This document shows, piece after piece, positions 33,621-43,546 of a stretch of DNA of 64,000 bases. Position 1 is the stretch's first letter. Every line of letters begins with the position of its first letter. The position numbers were made by a program, and so were the translations under genes. The stretch comes from Chitinophaga oryziterrae (GTDB taxonomy: Bacteria > Bacteroidota > Bacteroidia > Chitinophagales > Chitinophagaceae), in the NCBI RefSeq assembly GCF_009758125.1, contig NZ_WRXO01000011.1, positions 248,001 through 312,000 of the forward strand, given 5' to 3'. The notes beneath the pieces were generated by a model, which did no database searches, was not told the DNA's origin, and worked only from the letters and a program-made list of their open reading frames with translations.

Positions 33621-35924
33621 CTAATTTGTCTTAACAACTTTAAACGTTTTTAACCAGTTTGCGGCTTCTATCCGAACTATATACGTTCCTGCTTTTAGGG
33701 AGGCCCCCATTGACATTAAGCTTGAAATTGAGGTGCGGTTAGCAGTTTCAACCTGTTTACCCATGATGTCAAATATAATGATACGTCTTACCTCGGCAGG
33801 TTTATCAATCGTTACATTGAATGTTGACGAAAAGGGATTCGGATATACTACCACCTGATTGTTGCTTGCCCCTTCTGTAGTATCAGTGCCCGTAGATTTC
33901 CTGGCCTGTGTAACAGACGTTATTGTCCATTGTTGGTTATAACTGCTACTACTGCTCCATTGACCAGCATCAGCACCGTTTGTCGTATTGCCCAAACCAT
34001 CTAAGTATAATCCCGTAGCGCGGTTCTTTAGTTTCACATAGCTTCCGGATGTTTCCTCTTGCCATTGCTGGTTATAACTGCTGCTATTACTCCATTGGCC
34101 AGCCACAGCACTGTTGGTCGTATTGCCCATGCCATCAAGATATAGACCAGAAGCGCGGTTTTTCAATTTTACATAACTACCAGTTGTTTCAATAGACCAT
34201 TGCTGTGCATCACTGCCACTGTTACTCCATTGCCCTGCATTAGATCCATCGGAGTACCTGTACATGCCATCTACCAGCAATCCGGTAGCACGGTTAGTCA
34301 CAGTAACGTAAGTCACATTAGTTACGGCTTTAGCCAGCAGAATGGCTGTTGTGGAAAGAGCCGGTACTGTTATGGTGAGTGAATTTGAATTTACCGCCAC
34401 AGTATTTTGTTGCAGCGCGTTTTGTGTGTGCGATACGAAAGTTTCCTGTGCCGGCAAGGATGACAACTGCAATGTTTGGTAATTTCCATTTGCAACTGTG
34501 AAATTGCTTAAATTGATGGTAACAGTGCGGGAAGTAGTCATGTCACGGTTTACCAACATCACCGTTAAAGAGTCTGCATTTTCATTTACTGAGGAGTAAG
34601 CAGATACCGTACTATCAAGTGAAGAAGTACTTGAAACACTATATTTTTTTGCATTCCTGCTAAAGAGGTGCAATGTTTCCCACATGCCGATAGACCAGTT
34701 CCACGGAGAAAAGAATTCTACGCCATTGTTTGCAAATGTACCAAGATGCGAAGCATATATAACAGATTCAAGGCTGGGATTGCTGCTTGACATGGTACCC
34801 CATTCGCTTACACCACATGTTATGCCATGATTGGTACCAAAATGTTCATTTAACCAGCCGTCGATACGCTTGAAAATATATTGTTTTGTAAGTGAGGCAT
34901 CCCATCCGCCGGTAATTGTTCTAATACCGTTTGAACCCGGGTAATTATATGTTGTATCAAAATAAATCCGGTGTCCCTGCAGTGCCGCAGCATCATCACT
35001 ATTATACGAGGGATAGTTGTGAATATCCACTATGTCTACCAGCTTAATACCGGTTGCCTTATATTCATCTCCAAGTCGTTTTATAAAATACTCCATCCAG
35101 GAATAATACCTGCCATTTACGTATATACTTTCATTTGACCACTTGTACCATTGCCATTCTGAGGTTGCAACAGGTCCACAGAGCTTGATGCCAGGATATA
35201 TAGCTTTCGCTTTCTTCGCTAATGCTATGTAATTATCCATAAAGGCAAAGGCAGATATTTGCGTTGGCATGGCATAATCATGTGTGCCACTCCATATATC
35301 TACTTCATTGTCCATATTCCAGTACAAGAATTGATTTTGGTTTAACCCTAAACCATTAGCTCCAAACCAATGATTAAGAATTCCCACAGAAGAGTCGGAA
35401 GGCCATGACTGCGTAAACAAATTAATATTGCCTTCAACCAATGCCTTACCGGAAGGGTCTTGCGTATTGGGTACGCCGCCACCTGCTAAATTTTGACCCA
35501 CCCCAGCCCAATACTGGGATTGATTGAAAGACCAGTCATCAAAGTTGTTATTGGTATTGGATGCCACTCTACCTAATAATTGAAAGGCAAACATACCCTG
35601 CATGCCAGGATAGTTGGCCGCAATGTTTTGTGCGGATGCATCCCAATCAGTACTATAAACATTATTATACCAGTCGGGATGGACTGTAATTTTTTTACGC
35701 CAGTTATAACCTGTTGCGTTATTACCTCCGTTCATACGGGAGAAATGTAAACCTGCATCCTTGTAAAATTGTACAGACTTGTCCAGGGATTCATTCCGGC
35801 CATATATGTATGGGGAAATCAACCGTTTGTTTTGAGTTGGATTAATTGAAATAGTAACGTTCTGTGCAACGGCCGTAAAAAGTATAATTTGGCACAATAA
35901 AAGCAAAATGGGTTTTCTTCTCAT
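33621..35924 (-). CDS. GH44 endoglucanase/xyloglucanase with ricin repeats and T9SS domain
   Basis: 767 residues. A signal peptide (about 1-21) precedes a GH44-type catalytic region (about 22-535), seen in LISPYIYGRNESLDKSVQFY, FLYWNMDNEVDIWSGTHDYA (acid/base Glu207), DIVDIHNYP and CGVSEWGTMSS (probable nucleophile Glu). Residues about 540-675 are three ricin/beta-trefoil repeats of 45 residues (ATGLxxDGM...QWS...QQW). The C-terminal about 690-767 is a type A T9SS sorting domain (VYPNPFSSTFNVTIDK to GTYIVRIEAANWLKTFKVVK), so the enzyme is secreted and attached to the cell surface. GH44 enzymes cleave beta-1,4-glucan and xyloglucan backbones. The only PUL gene with such a domain. Confidence 0.85.
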   Translation of the reverse strand: MRRKPILLLLCQIILFTAVAQNVTISINPTQNKRLISPYIYGRNESLDKSVQFYKDAGLHFSRMNGGNNATGYNWRKKITVHPDWYNNVYSTDWDASAQNIAANYPGMQGMFAFQLLGRVASNTNNNFDDWSFNQSQYWAGVGQNLAGGGVPNTQDPSGKALVEGNINLFTQSWPSDSSVGILNHWFGANGLGLNQNQFLYWNMDNEVDIWSGTHDYAMPTQISAFAFMDNYIALAKKAKAIYPGIKLCGPVATSEWQWYKWSNESIYVNGRYYSWMEYFIKRLGDEYKATGIKLVDIVDIHNYPSYNSDDAAALQGHRIYFDTTYNYPGSNGIRTITGGWDASLTKQYIFKRIDGWLNEHFGTNHGITCGVSEWGTMSSSNPSLESVIYASHLGTFANNGVEFFSPWNWSIGMWETLHLFSRNAKKYSVSSTSSLDSTVSAYSSVNENADSLTVMLVNRDMTTSRTVTINLSNFTVANGNYQTLQLSSLPAQETFVSHTQNALQQNTVAVNSNSLTITVPALSTTAILLAKAVTNVTYVTVTNRATGLLVDGMYRYSDGSNAGQWSNSGSDAQQWSIETTGSYVKLKNRASGLYLDGMGNTTNSAVAGQWSNSSSYNQQWQEETSGSYVKLKNRATGLYLDGLGNTTNGADAGQWSSSSSYNQQWTITSVTQARKSTGTDTTEGASNNQVVVYPNPFSSTFNVTIDKPAEVRRIIIFDIMGKQVETANRTSISSLMSMGASLKAGTYIVRIEAANWLKTFKVVKTN
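33925..34330 (-). repeat. Three in-frame 135-bp tandem repeats encoding the ricin-like module
   Basis: Matching points recur every 135 bp (for example the gcgcggtt/gcacggtt segments starting at 34018, 34153 and 34288), which is 45 codons. The first two units are nearly the same in DNA, the third more diverged, indicating recent duplication within the carbohydrate-binding module. Boundaries are approximate. Confidence 0.75.
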
Positions 35925-36020
35925 TGGGTTTGTTTTTACTAATGGTTTGCAATAGAATATTTACCGAAAGGTTTTTCTGTGCCATCAAAGTGGAACGGCA
36001 CAGTTTAATAACCGATATCA

Positions 36021-37613
36021 TTACAGTTTGATAATATTCAGAAAGAAAACATCGTTCTCACGAATCTCCAGCTCTTTTGTAAAAGGGACTCCGGCTTTTA
36101 CAGTAACAATTTCCCTGGTAACGGGCGAACCATCGTTTTGCTTCTTTATTTGTTCGACGCCCTGTCTGGTAAGTTGTGCCGGTTTTCCCATGGATAGATA
36201 AGTGGAATAAGCATCGTTACAATGGTACCCTACTTTATAGATTTCAACTGCATAGATACCATCGGGTACGTTTGCAATATTGACCTTCAATTTTCCTTTC
36301 GATTTTGAAGGAAGATCACGGATATAGTATTGTTGATTATGTACGGAATCTCCCGGATGGGTATTGGTAAAATCCCAGGCCAGCGCTTGTATATTCCCTG
36401 TTGAATCCCTGCAGATCCATGAAGTGGAATCATTATTTGCCAATTCAATATTTCCCAGCCTGTTCATAAACTGGTATGCATAGAATACCGGTTTGTTAAT
36501 GCCCTGCGTATTCAGCATGCCAAAGCCTCCGTGGAAGGGCGTGAAACGGGGTCCTGGCTCTTCGAAAATATCGGTAAAAACCCAATACGACATAGAGTTG
36601 GCAGCCTTGCCCACCTGCTTTAATTTTTGCAAAACGTATGCAGCTTCGTGATAGCTGTCGTGGATAGGGTCTGCCGGTGTATAGGAGGCGCTCCATTCGG
36701 TGTAATGAAGTTCCAGGTCTGGCATAGAGGAACTGGCAATCTCCTTCCGCGATTGAAGCACATCACCGCTGACGCTCATGGGATTTTTATCGAGTACGGT
36801 ACCTGAGTTGCCAAATTCATCGAGATATCCTTGCTTTACGCCATAGGCATGTGTGCTTATAAAATCTATAGGCACATTATTTTTAGCGCAGTATGCAATC
36901 ATTTCAGGTTCCCAGGCAGCTCCGGCTGTTCCCGGCCCTCCAACGCGATAAGATGAATTAACGCTTTTAATAGCCTTAGCACTATAGTTGTACAATTTGA
37001 AGTATTCTTCCTGCGAGCCTGCCCAGAAACCGTCCAGGTTAGGTTCGTTCCAAACTTCGAAATACCAGGTTTTTACTTCATCTGCCCCGTAACGTTCTGT
37101 AAAATGCCGGGTAAGGTCCCGCATCAATGCAGCCCATTTTTCGTAATCCTTTGGTGGAGTTACATTGCCGCGCCACCAGAAGATCGTTTTTGGACCGCTG
37201 GCCAGTGCGGAAGGCATAAAGCCCAGCTCAACAAAGGGTTTCACTCCAATACTATGTAAAAAATCGAATAAAACATCAATGTACATATAGCTATACACCG
37301 GGTTACCTTTACTGTCCTCCGTATATACAGCCATGTCGTCTGTTAAAAGGCCGTGCATACGGATATATTTGAAACCGCATTCTTTTTTCACATATGCAAG
37401 CTGCTGTTGCCAGTCTGCCCGAAGTCCTTCGTTGGCGCGGCCAGCACCGACACACTCATTGAACATCGTGTTCAGCTTTCCTGCTGTTTTGTTGAAGTCA
37501 ATATTGATAACCCGTTCCTGGATGGCTGGCATCTTCTGTTTTGCCGTTTGAGCAACCAGTGTTCCTGAGATGGATGAAAGCAGCGGCATCAATAGCATTA
37601 AAGTTCTTTTCAT
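36021..37613 (-). CDS. GH39 glycosidase (beta-xylosidase-like)
   Basis: 530 residues with a signal peptide (about 1-21). GH39 features are clear: FKYIRMHGLLTDDMAVYTED near 82-100, the acid/base motif FEVWNEPNLDGFW (Glu190) and the nucleophile in LELHYTEWSASY (Glu306), then a C-terminal beta-sandwich. Known GH39 members are beta-xylosidases, alpha-L-iduronidases or arabinosidases. In this PUL it probably trims beta-linked pentose or side-chain sugar in the periplasm. Gap of 27 bp from the GH42 gene and 96 bp to the GH44 gene. Confidence 0.9.
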   Translation of the reverse strand: MKRTLMLLMPLLSSISGTLVAQTAKQKMPAIQERVINIDFNKTAGKLNTMFNECVGAGRANEGLRADWQQQLAYVKKECGFKYIRMHGLLTDDMAVYTEDSKGNPVYSYMYIDVLFDFLHSIGVKPFVELGFMPSALASGPKTIFWWRGNVTPPKDYEKWAALMRDLTRHFTERYGADEVKTWYFEVWNEPNLDGFWAGSQEEYFKLYNYSAKAIKSVNSSYRVGGPGTAGAAWEPEMIAYCAKNNVPIDFISTHAYGVKQGYLDEFGNSGTVLDKNPMSVSGDVLQSRKEIASSSMPDLELHYTEWSASYTPADPIHDSYHEAAYVLQKLKQVGKAANSMSYWVFTDIFEEPGPRFTPFHGGFGMLNTQGINKPVFYAYQFMNRLGNIELANNDSTSWICRDSTGNIQALAWDFTNTHPGDSVHNQQYYIRDLPSKSKGKLKVNIANVPDGIYAVEIYKVGYHCNDAYSTYLSMGKPAQLTRQGVEQIKKQNDGSPVTREIVTVKAGVPFTKELEIRENDVFFLNIIKL

Positions 37614-37640
37614 CTTTAAGTATATTTACTTTTCTTATGA

Positions 37641-39728
37641 TTATTCACTCCAGACCAACACGGCACCGGGTTTTAATATTTTTTCACCCACAATAATGTT
37701 GGCTGTTTCCGTCATGTTCATGGTATAATTCTCCGAAGAATAATTTACGGCCACATAAAAACCATCCCGCCAGTAAACAAATACGCCAGGGGGATAATTT
37801 TCAGTGGTAGCACCTGCTCCGGTATAAATTTCTTTCAATATATCTGCTTCCAGTTTAGCATCATCTGTATCCACGCCGATGTAGGTAACAGTGCCTTTGC
37901 CAACCTTATGTTTCACTACCGCTGCTTTTCCACTGTAAAACTGGTTATCAAATACGGCGAGTGTTTCCGTGTTTTTATCAGGCGCCAGTAAATCGGCCCA
38001 GTTGTTCCAGCTGTAATGGGTCGATTCCATAAGGATATCTCCTTTGCCATTACTTGAAAGCATATCAGTTGCTTTCACCTGCGCACCTATCAGTCCGGAT
38101 ATAGGAGCAGCGCATTCAGCTTCCCAGAAGTGTCCCATCCGATCTTTGGTGGCTGTGCGGCAGGTAATGATCAGGTGTCCTCCGTTTGCGGCATATTCCC
38201 TCCACTTTTTTACCAAAGCACTATCAACCATTTCGTATGCAGGAATAATCACAAATTTGTATTTCGACAAATCAGCAGTTTCCGGGATCAAATCCACGGG
38301 AGCGTCAAATGATTTTGCTATTTCCAGGAATTTAATAGGGTAATTCCAGGTATCCCACTGCGAGGTTTGTTTTTGCCGGTCAATAGTCCAGTAATTTTCC
38401 AGGTTCCAAAGAATTGCCGTTGACCGTGCAGCCAATTTTTCAGGCATAGAAGCACCAGGTTTGTATAGCTTCCGTAGTTCCTTTATTTCTTTCATGAATT
38501 GTATATATTCCTCACCACCTGCTGAGGGGCTTATACCATCTGTTTGTATAACCCCGGCATGGTATTGCTCAGCACTATAGTTGATCTGACGGAACCGGTA
38601 GGAACTGGCTAGTTTTCCACCTGCTGCAAAAGTGTGGTATAGCCACATTCGTACCGTACCTGGTAAAAGCAACGGGTTGTAACTACCCCAGTTTACCGGG
38701 CCGGGCTGAATTTCCATTACGCCGGATACGCCCCCCACTGATTTATAATATTCGGCGGCAAACAGGATAACGCTGCTATTTCCCAGCCTGAACCCAAGGT
38801 CTCCGATATTATTGCTGCCTCCATTCGGGTAAGCTGTATAAGTCGCAAAATCAAGCTGTTTTGTCCGCCGCGGATCAGCACCTGTGGACACTGCTGTATA
38901 ATTGGTTGTCACAAACTGGTCCTTCGAAATGTGGCGCCGTAATATTGCTGCTTGAAAATCGAGGAATTCCGCCTGGGTGTCCGCCGAGTACCTTTTAAAA
39001 TCAAGCAAGGCATGAGGGTTATTGCCCCACCAGCCTACCAGGGTGGTATTGGGAATAATGACCTGACTAAAATCATTGTACCACTGGCTCCAGAAGGCAG
39101 TTCCCCAGGCAGCATTCAATGCTTCAATTTTTTCGTATTTGTTCTTTAACCACTGTCTGAATGCTTCCTGCGAAGACGGGCTATAATCAGGTTTGGCATC
39201 AGGTTCATTATCAAGTTGCCAGCCAATCACATTTTTATTCTGTCCATAACGTACGGCCATTTCTGTGACCACTTTTTCTACAAATCCGCGATAAGCCGGA
39301 TTAACGATAGACCCGAGTCCGCGTGTGCCGTGCTCACCACGGATGTAATGACCATCCATTACAAAAGTTTCAGGATAATTCGTCCTCATCCAGGCCGGCG
39401 TGGTTGCAGAAGGAGTACACATCAATACTTTCAAATTGTATTTAGTGCAGAGGGCTACTACCTTATCGAGCCAGGCAAATTCAAATTTGCCTTCTTGGGG
39501 CTCCATTTTAAACCAGGCAAATTCAGCCAGATGTACGAACTCATAGCCCATACCGGCAATTCTTTTTATATCCCGCTCCCATTGGTCTTCGTTCCAATGC
39601 TCGGGATAATAATAGATGCCGGTCGTAGTGAGATTTTTCTCAGGAAAGAAGCGATTGGCCACCTGCGAGGTTGCATTCAATCCTGAGATCAGAATTGTAA
39701 TTAAAACAAGTATTGAACATCTTTTCAT
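37641..39728 (-). CDS. GH42 beta-galactosidase
   Basis: 695 residues, signal peptide about 1-22. The GH42 barrel includes GIYYYPEHWNEDQWERDIKR, GYEFVHLAEFAWFKMEPQEG, acid/base Glu175 in GWQLDNEPDAKPDY, and the nucleophile in GVMEIQPGPVNWGSYNPLLL. A trimerisation-like domain (about 400-610, containing KFVIIPAYEMVDSALVKKWR) and a small C-terminal beta domain follow. It hydrolyses terminal beta-D-galactose. Together with the GH29 fucosidase it fits removal of Fuc-Gal side chains. Gap of 40 bp from the GH3 gene. Confidence 0.92.
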   Translation of the reverse strand: MKRCSILVLITILISGLNATSQVANRFFPEKNLTTTGIYYYPEHWNEDQWERDIKRIAGMGYEFVHLAEFAWFKMEPQEGKFEFAWLDKVVALCTKYNLKVLMCTPSATTPAWMRTNYPETFVMDGHYIRGEHGTRGLGSIVNPAYRGFVEKVVTEMAVRYGQNKNVIGWQLDNEPDAKPDYSPSSQEAFRQWLKNKYEKIEALNAAWGTAFWSQWYNDFSQVIIPNTTLVGWWGNNPHALLDFKRYSADTQAEFLDFQAAILRRHISKDQFVTTNYTAVSTGADPRRTKQLDFATYTAYPNGGSNNIGDLGFRLGNSSVILFAAEYYKSVGGVSGVMEIQPGPVNWGSYNPLLLPGTVRMWLYHTFAAGGKLASSYRFRQINYSAEQYHAGVIQTDGISPSAGGEEYIQFMKEIKELRKLYKPGASMPEKLAARSTAILWNLENYWTIDRQKQTSQWDTWNYPIKFLEIAKSFDAPVDLIPETADLSKYKFVIIPAYEMVDSALVKKWREYAANGGHLIITCRTATKDRMGHFWEAECAAPISGLIGAQVKATDMLSSNGKGDILMESTHYSWNNWADLLAPDKNTETLAVFDNQFYSGKAAVVKHKVGKGTVTYIGVDTDDAKLEADILKEIYTGAGATTENYPPGVFVYWRDGFYVAVNYSSENYTMNMTETANIIVGEKILKPGAVLVWSE

Positions 39729-39768
39729 CCGAAGGTTATTTGTGTTTTATTTAGCGCCGGCGACAATC

Positions 39769-41952
39769 TCACTTAACCGAAATCTTTACCGATTTTGAAA
39801 TATTGCGTGATGAATTCCCGATGTGTAATACAAAGTCACCTGCTTCCACATTCCAGGCTTTTTTTGTTTCGTCATAAAATGCCAGATCAGCAATTTTTAC
39901 CATCAGGTCAACCGTTTTTACTTCACCAGGGTGCAGAAAAATTTTCTCAAAACCCTTCAGTTCTTTTTCGGGGCGCAAAACAGAACAGGCAGGATCGCTG
40001 ACATACAGCTGCACAACTTCAGCTCCATAGTGAGACCCCGTATTTTTTACAGTGCATTTTGCATGGATAGTTTCTCCTTTTCCGTAGTTAATTTTGTCCG
40101 TATAAAAATTGCTTATCGAAAAATCAGTATAGGAAAGACCAAAACCAAATGGAAACTGAGGAACAATTTTCTTTGTATCAAACCAACGATATCCTACCAA
40201 AATATCTTCTTCATAATTTACACTAAGATTTCTCCCTGGAAAATTGCCTAATGCATGTGCAGGTGATTGGTCAAGCGATACTGGTAATGTGAAGGGTAGT
40301 TTGCCGGAGGGATTTATTTTACCACTCAACAGATCTGCTACAGCATTTCCTCCTTCCATTCCACCGAACCACGACCACAATATAGCAGGCACGCGATGAA
40401 CAATACCTGATAATTTTACCGGTGATCCTGCAATGATAACAACCACTGTATTGGGATTCGCTTTGGCAACCTCACGAATCAAAACATCCTGTCCATAAGG
40501 TAAATCCATACTCTGCTTATCGGATGACTCTGTGTCAAAATCATGATTTAATCCTCCGAAAATGATCACTACTTCTGACTCTTTTGCGACTTCAACAGCT
40601 TCATCAATCAATTTCCAATCAACCTTATCTGAGCTTGTTTGTCCGGTATTACTGCCTTCTTTGAAAGTGGATTGTTTTTCATATCCTTGTGCAAAATTTA
40701 TTTTCACAGTAGCCCCAAACTTTTTCCGGATAGCCTCAAGCGGGGTAATTTCGTACAAGGCTTTTATTTCAGAACTAAGCCCTCCATTACAATGCCTGCG
40801 TGTAGCATTATCGCCAATAACCGCAATTGATTTTATGTTATTGAAATTAAGAGGAAGTATGTTTCCGTTGTTTTGTAATAATACAGCTGCTTCAGCTGCA
40901 TCGTTATATGCCGCCTGCTGATGTTCAGGTGTATTCATCTTTCCTTTTTCCCGTTTATCTTCGTCAAACATTTTTGTCTTCATCATTACCCTCAACACAT
41001 TCGCTACCTTTTCATCAACAACGGCAACAGGAACTTTTCCTTCTTCCACTGCTCTGATCAGTGGATTGGCGAAATACCAGTCGTTATAATCTTTTTTATC
41101 CGTACCCATTTCCAGGTCTAGCCCGGTTAATGCGGCCTTTATTGTTGTATGTGCAGCCGCCCAATCCGTCATTAACACACCTTTAAAGCCAAACTCTTTA
41201 CGAAGGATCTCCCTGTTCAGATATTCATTTTCAGAACACCAGTCGCCCCTGAATTTATTGTATGCCGCCATTACGGTGTATGCACCACCTTCAGTGATGG
41301 AGGCCTTAAATCCTGGCAAATAAATTTCACGCAAGGCTCTTTCGCTCATATGCACATCAATAGAATCTCTATGCTCCTCCTGGTTATTAGCCAGCCAGTG
41401 CTTTACACTTACAGCGACATCTTTTGACTGTAATGCTTTGATATAAGCAACCGACATTCTTGAAATAAGAAGCGGGTCTTCGCTCATATACTCGAAATTT
41501 CTTCCGCAAAGCGGTGAACGGATAATGTTGATACCTGGTCCAAGTAAAATATCTTTTTTCCGAAAGCGCGCTTCCTCACCCAATACAATTCCCCGTTCAT
41601 AAGCCAGTTTAGGGTTCCAGGTAGCAGCCAGCGCTGTACCCGGTGGGAAACAGGTCGAAGAATCATTGGTCCATCCCGCATAAGCCCAGTCGTGCCGGTT
41701 TATTTCTGCACGTACGCCGTGAGGTCCGTCGCTCAATGCCCATTCAGGAATTCCCAATCTTTTTATTCCTGATACGTAAAATTTTGAATTTGCATGCAGA
41801 AGACTAACTTTTTCCTCCAGGGTCATCTGGCTGATCAATGAGCGGATCTTCTCCTCTTGTATTTTGTCGTTTGCCACAAGCTGCGCATTGGCTATACCTG
41901 CCATCATGATGCCAGTGAAACCGAGTACTAATTGCCTTACTATTTTTTTCAT
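39769..41952 (-). CDS. GH3 beta-glucosidase
   Basis: 727 residues, signal peptide about 1-23. The GH3 N-domain has WALSDGPHGVRAEI, NQEEHRDSIDVHMSERALRE and the nucleophile in KGVLMTDWAAAHTTIKAAL (about Asp261). The C-domain has IKSIAVIGDNATRRHCNGG and VVIIAGSPVKLSG; a fibronectin-III-like tail with VSDPACSVLRPEKELKGFEK follows. It should release glucose (or xylose) from the non-reducing end of imported oligosaccharides in the periplasm. It sits between GH5 and GH42, with a longer 108-bp gap upstream that may contain a regulatory or processing site. Confidence 0.94.
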   Translation of the reverse strand: MKKIVRQLVLGFTGIMMAGIANAQLVANDKIQEEKIRSLISQMTLEEKVSLLHANSKFYVSGIKRLGIPEWALSDGPHGVRAEINRHDWAYAGWTNDSSTCFPPGTALAATWNPKLAYERGIVLGEEARFRKKDILLGPGINIIRSPLCGRNFEYMSEDPLLISRMSVAYIKALQSKDVAVSVKHWLANNQEEHRDSIDVHMSERALREIYLPGFKASITEGGAYTVMAAYNKFRGDWCSENEYLNREILRKEFGFKGVLMTDWAAAHTTIKAALTGLDLEMGTDKKDYNDWYFANPLIRAVEEGKVPVAVVDEKVANVLRVMMKTKMFDEDKREKGKMNTPEHQQAAYNDAAEAAVLLQNNGNILPLNFNNIKSIAVIGDNATRRHCNGGLSSEIKALYEITPLEAIRKKFGATVKINFAQGYEKQSTFKEGSNTGQTSSDKVDWKLIDEAVEVAKESEVVIIFGGLNHDFDTESSDKQSMDLPYGQDVLIREVAKANPNTVVVIIAGSPVKLSGIVHRVPAILWSWFGGMEGGNAVADLLSGKINPSGKLPFTLPVSLDQSPAHALGNFPGRNLSVNYEEDILVGYRWFDTKKIVPQFPFGFGLSYTDFSISNFYTDKINYGKGETIHAKCTVKNTGSHYGAEVVQLYVSDPACSVLRPEKELKGFEKIFLHPGEVKTVDLMVKIADLAFYDETKKAWNVEAGDFVLHIGNSSRNISKSVKISVK

Positions 41953-42060
41953 TACGTGAATTTCTATTTCAATACATTCAATTGCAACAATGCCCGTTTT
42001 CGGACAGGAAATGTATAAGGGATTCGGTAAAACTTCATCCCTTATACATACAAAGACTAT

Positions 42061-43518
42061 CTATTTTCCGCCTTCATTAATAGCATCAATAGAGCGTTTA
42101 TCAAGCACCGCATTAGTTCGCCTGTCTAAAGCACCACCGATATCCCAGTAAAAGGGTTTAATTCCATTGGCAATTGCCTGTTTGGTTATATAAGTCAACC
42201 AATAATCCACAGCGGCGTTATGGGTATCCGGATCTTTGGGTACATTCTTACTACCATCACGTCTGTAGGCTCCGTATTCGCCCATCAGGACAGGGATTTG
42301 TTTATCTGTGAATTTGGTTTTCATCTTGCCAAAGGAGGTGTTTACATCACTTTCTTCTCCCCAGGTGGCATTGCGATCAGGTTCGATGGTAGAATGATGT
42401 CCTGAACCCCAGTAATAAAACATTTTGCCCCAGGATGCATCGCCATCCAATAAACAGAATTGGAATGGAGAATAATAATGTACTTCAACCATCATGCGAT
42501 CTTTCATCATATCTGTGGGGAGAGTATTCATCAGATTACTTGTTTTATCAATATCCGTTGCCGGCCCCTGAACCACAAGCACCCTGTAGCTGTTACGTCC
42601 ACCGGTTGACCGTACTGCATTGATGAAGGTTTGATGATAGCTGGTGAGTATTTCCATTTGCTCCGCATTTTCAGCCGGAGGTTCATTGGCACTTGCAAAC
42701 ATCAGATGCTCATCAAAATCACGCATGGTGGTAGCAATTTGTTCCCAGAAAGCTTTTTGTTTGGCATTGACTGAATCTTGTTTTGCCTTGTTAATATTGT
42801 TGTCCAGCCAGCCACCGTCCCAGTGGATATTGAGTAAAACATACATATCGTTATTGACACAATATTGGACCACCTGTTTTACCCGGTTGAGCCAGGCATC
42901 CTGGATCTTAGCAGTAGTTTTGTCGGAAAACTGGTTCCATGCACAAGGCAGGCGGATGGCAGTAAATCCCTGTTGTTTTACAGCTTGTATATAACTTTCG
43001 CTAATCAATGGATTTCCCCAGGCGGTTTCTCCACCAATAGCTTCCAGGGTATTGCCAATGTTCCAGCCCAGTTTAAATTTAGCAGCCAACTGCACTGCGT
43101 TACTTTCCATACCGGTTGGATCTGCCTGGGCCGGTGATACATTATAGCCTGGATATAAGCCGCTGGCTTGCGTTACGTTAATCCTGCGAATCTGGCTATT
43201 TCCTGCGTTAACCTCCAATACAGTGGACCTGGGAGCACCTGTGGTATTAGGTACAGTGGTTAACCGGATGGAGTCACTGCTGCTCTTGCCGGTTGACTGG
43301 CTTACCTGCAACCAGGAAGAAGCCGGATTACTGATAGTCCATGCTACGTTACTGGTGATGGTTACATTTGAAGCACCTCCTTCTGCCCCAAATGCAACTT
43401 CAGATAAAGAAACCGACAATTCTGGTGTAATTCCACTCGTTTTACTACAGTATGCAAACATTACAACGGAAATAATAAGTCCGGTAAGTCCACACCAACT
43501 TTTGGTTTTCATGTTCAT
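42061..43518 (-). CDS. GH5 (GH5_4-like) endoglucanase/xyloglucanase with BACON domain
   Basis: 485 residues. Lipobox MFAYC (Cys24) predicts a surface lipoprotein. Residues about 33-117 form a BACON domain (LSVSLSEVAFGAEGGASNVT, TSNVAWTISNPASSWLQVSQ). The catalytic domain (about 140-480) has LGWNIGNTLEAIGGETAWGN, GFTAIRLPCAWNQ, acid/base Glu279 (FASANEPP) and nucleophile Glu414 (VLMGEYGAYRR), in the manner of GH5 subfamily 4. The BACON-GH5_4 lipoprotein layout matches the vanguard xyloglucanase of Bacteroides xyloglucan loci. It would make the first cuts at the cell surface. Immediately follows the glycan-binding lipoprotein gene. Confidence 0.92.
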   Translation of the reverse strand: MNMKTKSWCGLTGLIISVVMFAYCSKTSGITPELSVSLSEVAFGAEGGASNVTITSNVAWTISNPASSWLQVSQSTGKSSSDSIRLTTVPNTTGAPRSTVLEVNAGNSQIRRINVTQASGLYPGYNVSPAQADPTGMESNAVQLAAKFKLGWNIGNTLEAIGGETAWGNPLISESYIQAVKQQGFTAIRLPCAWNQFSDKTTAKIQDAWLNRVKQVVQYCVNNDMYVLLNIHWDGGWLDNNINKAKQDSVNAKQKAFWEQIATTMRDFDEHLMFASANEPPAENAEQMEILTSYHQTFINAVRSTGGRNSYRVLVVQGPATDIDKTSNLMNTLPTDMMKDRMMVEVHYYSPFQFCLLDGDASWGKMFYYWGSGHHSTIEPDRNATWGEESDVNTSFGKMKTKFTDKQIPVLMGEYGAYRRDGSKNVPKDPDTHNAAVDYWLTYITKQAIANGIKPFYWDIGGALDRRTNAVLDKRSIDAINEGGK

Positions 43519-43546
43519 GTTCGTGTATTTGGTTAAAAATATTCGA

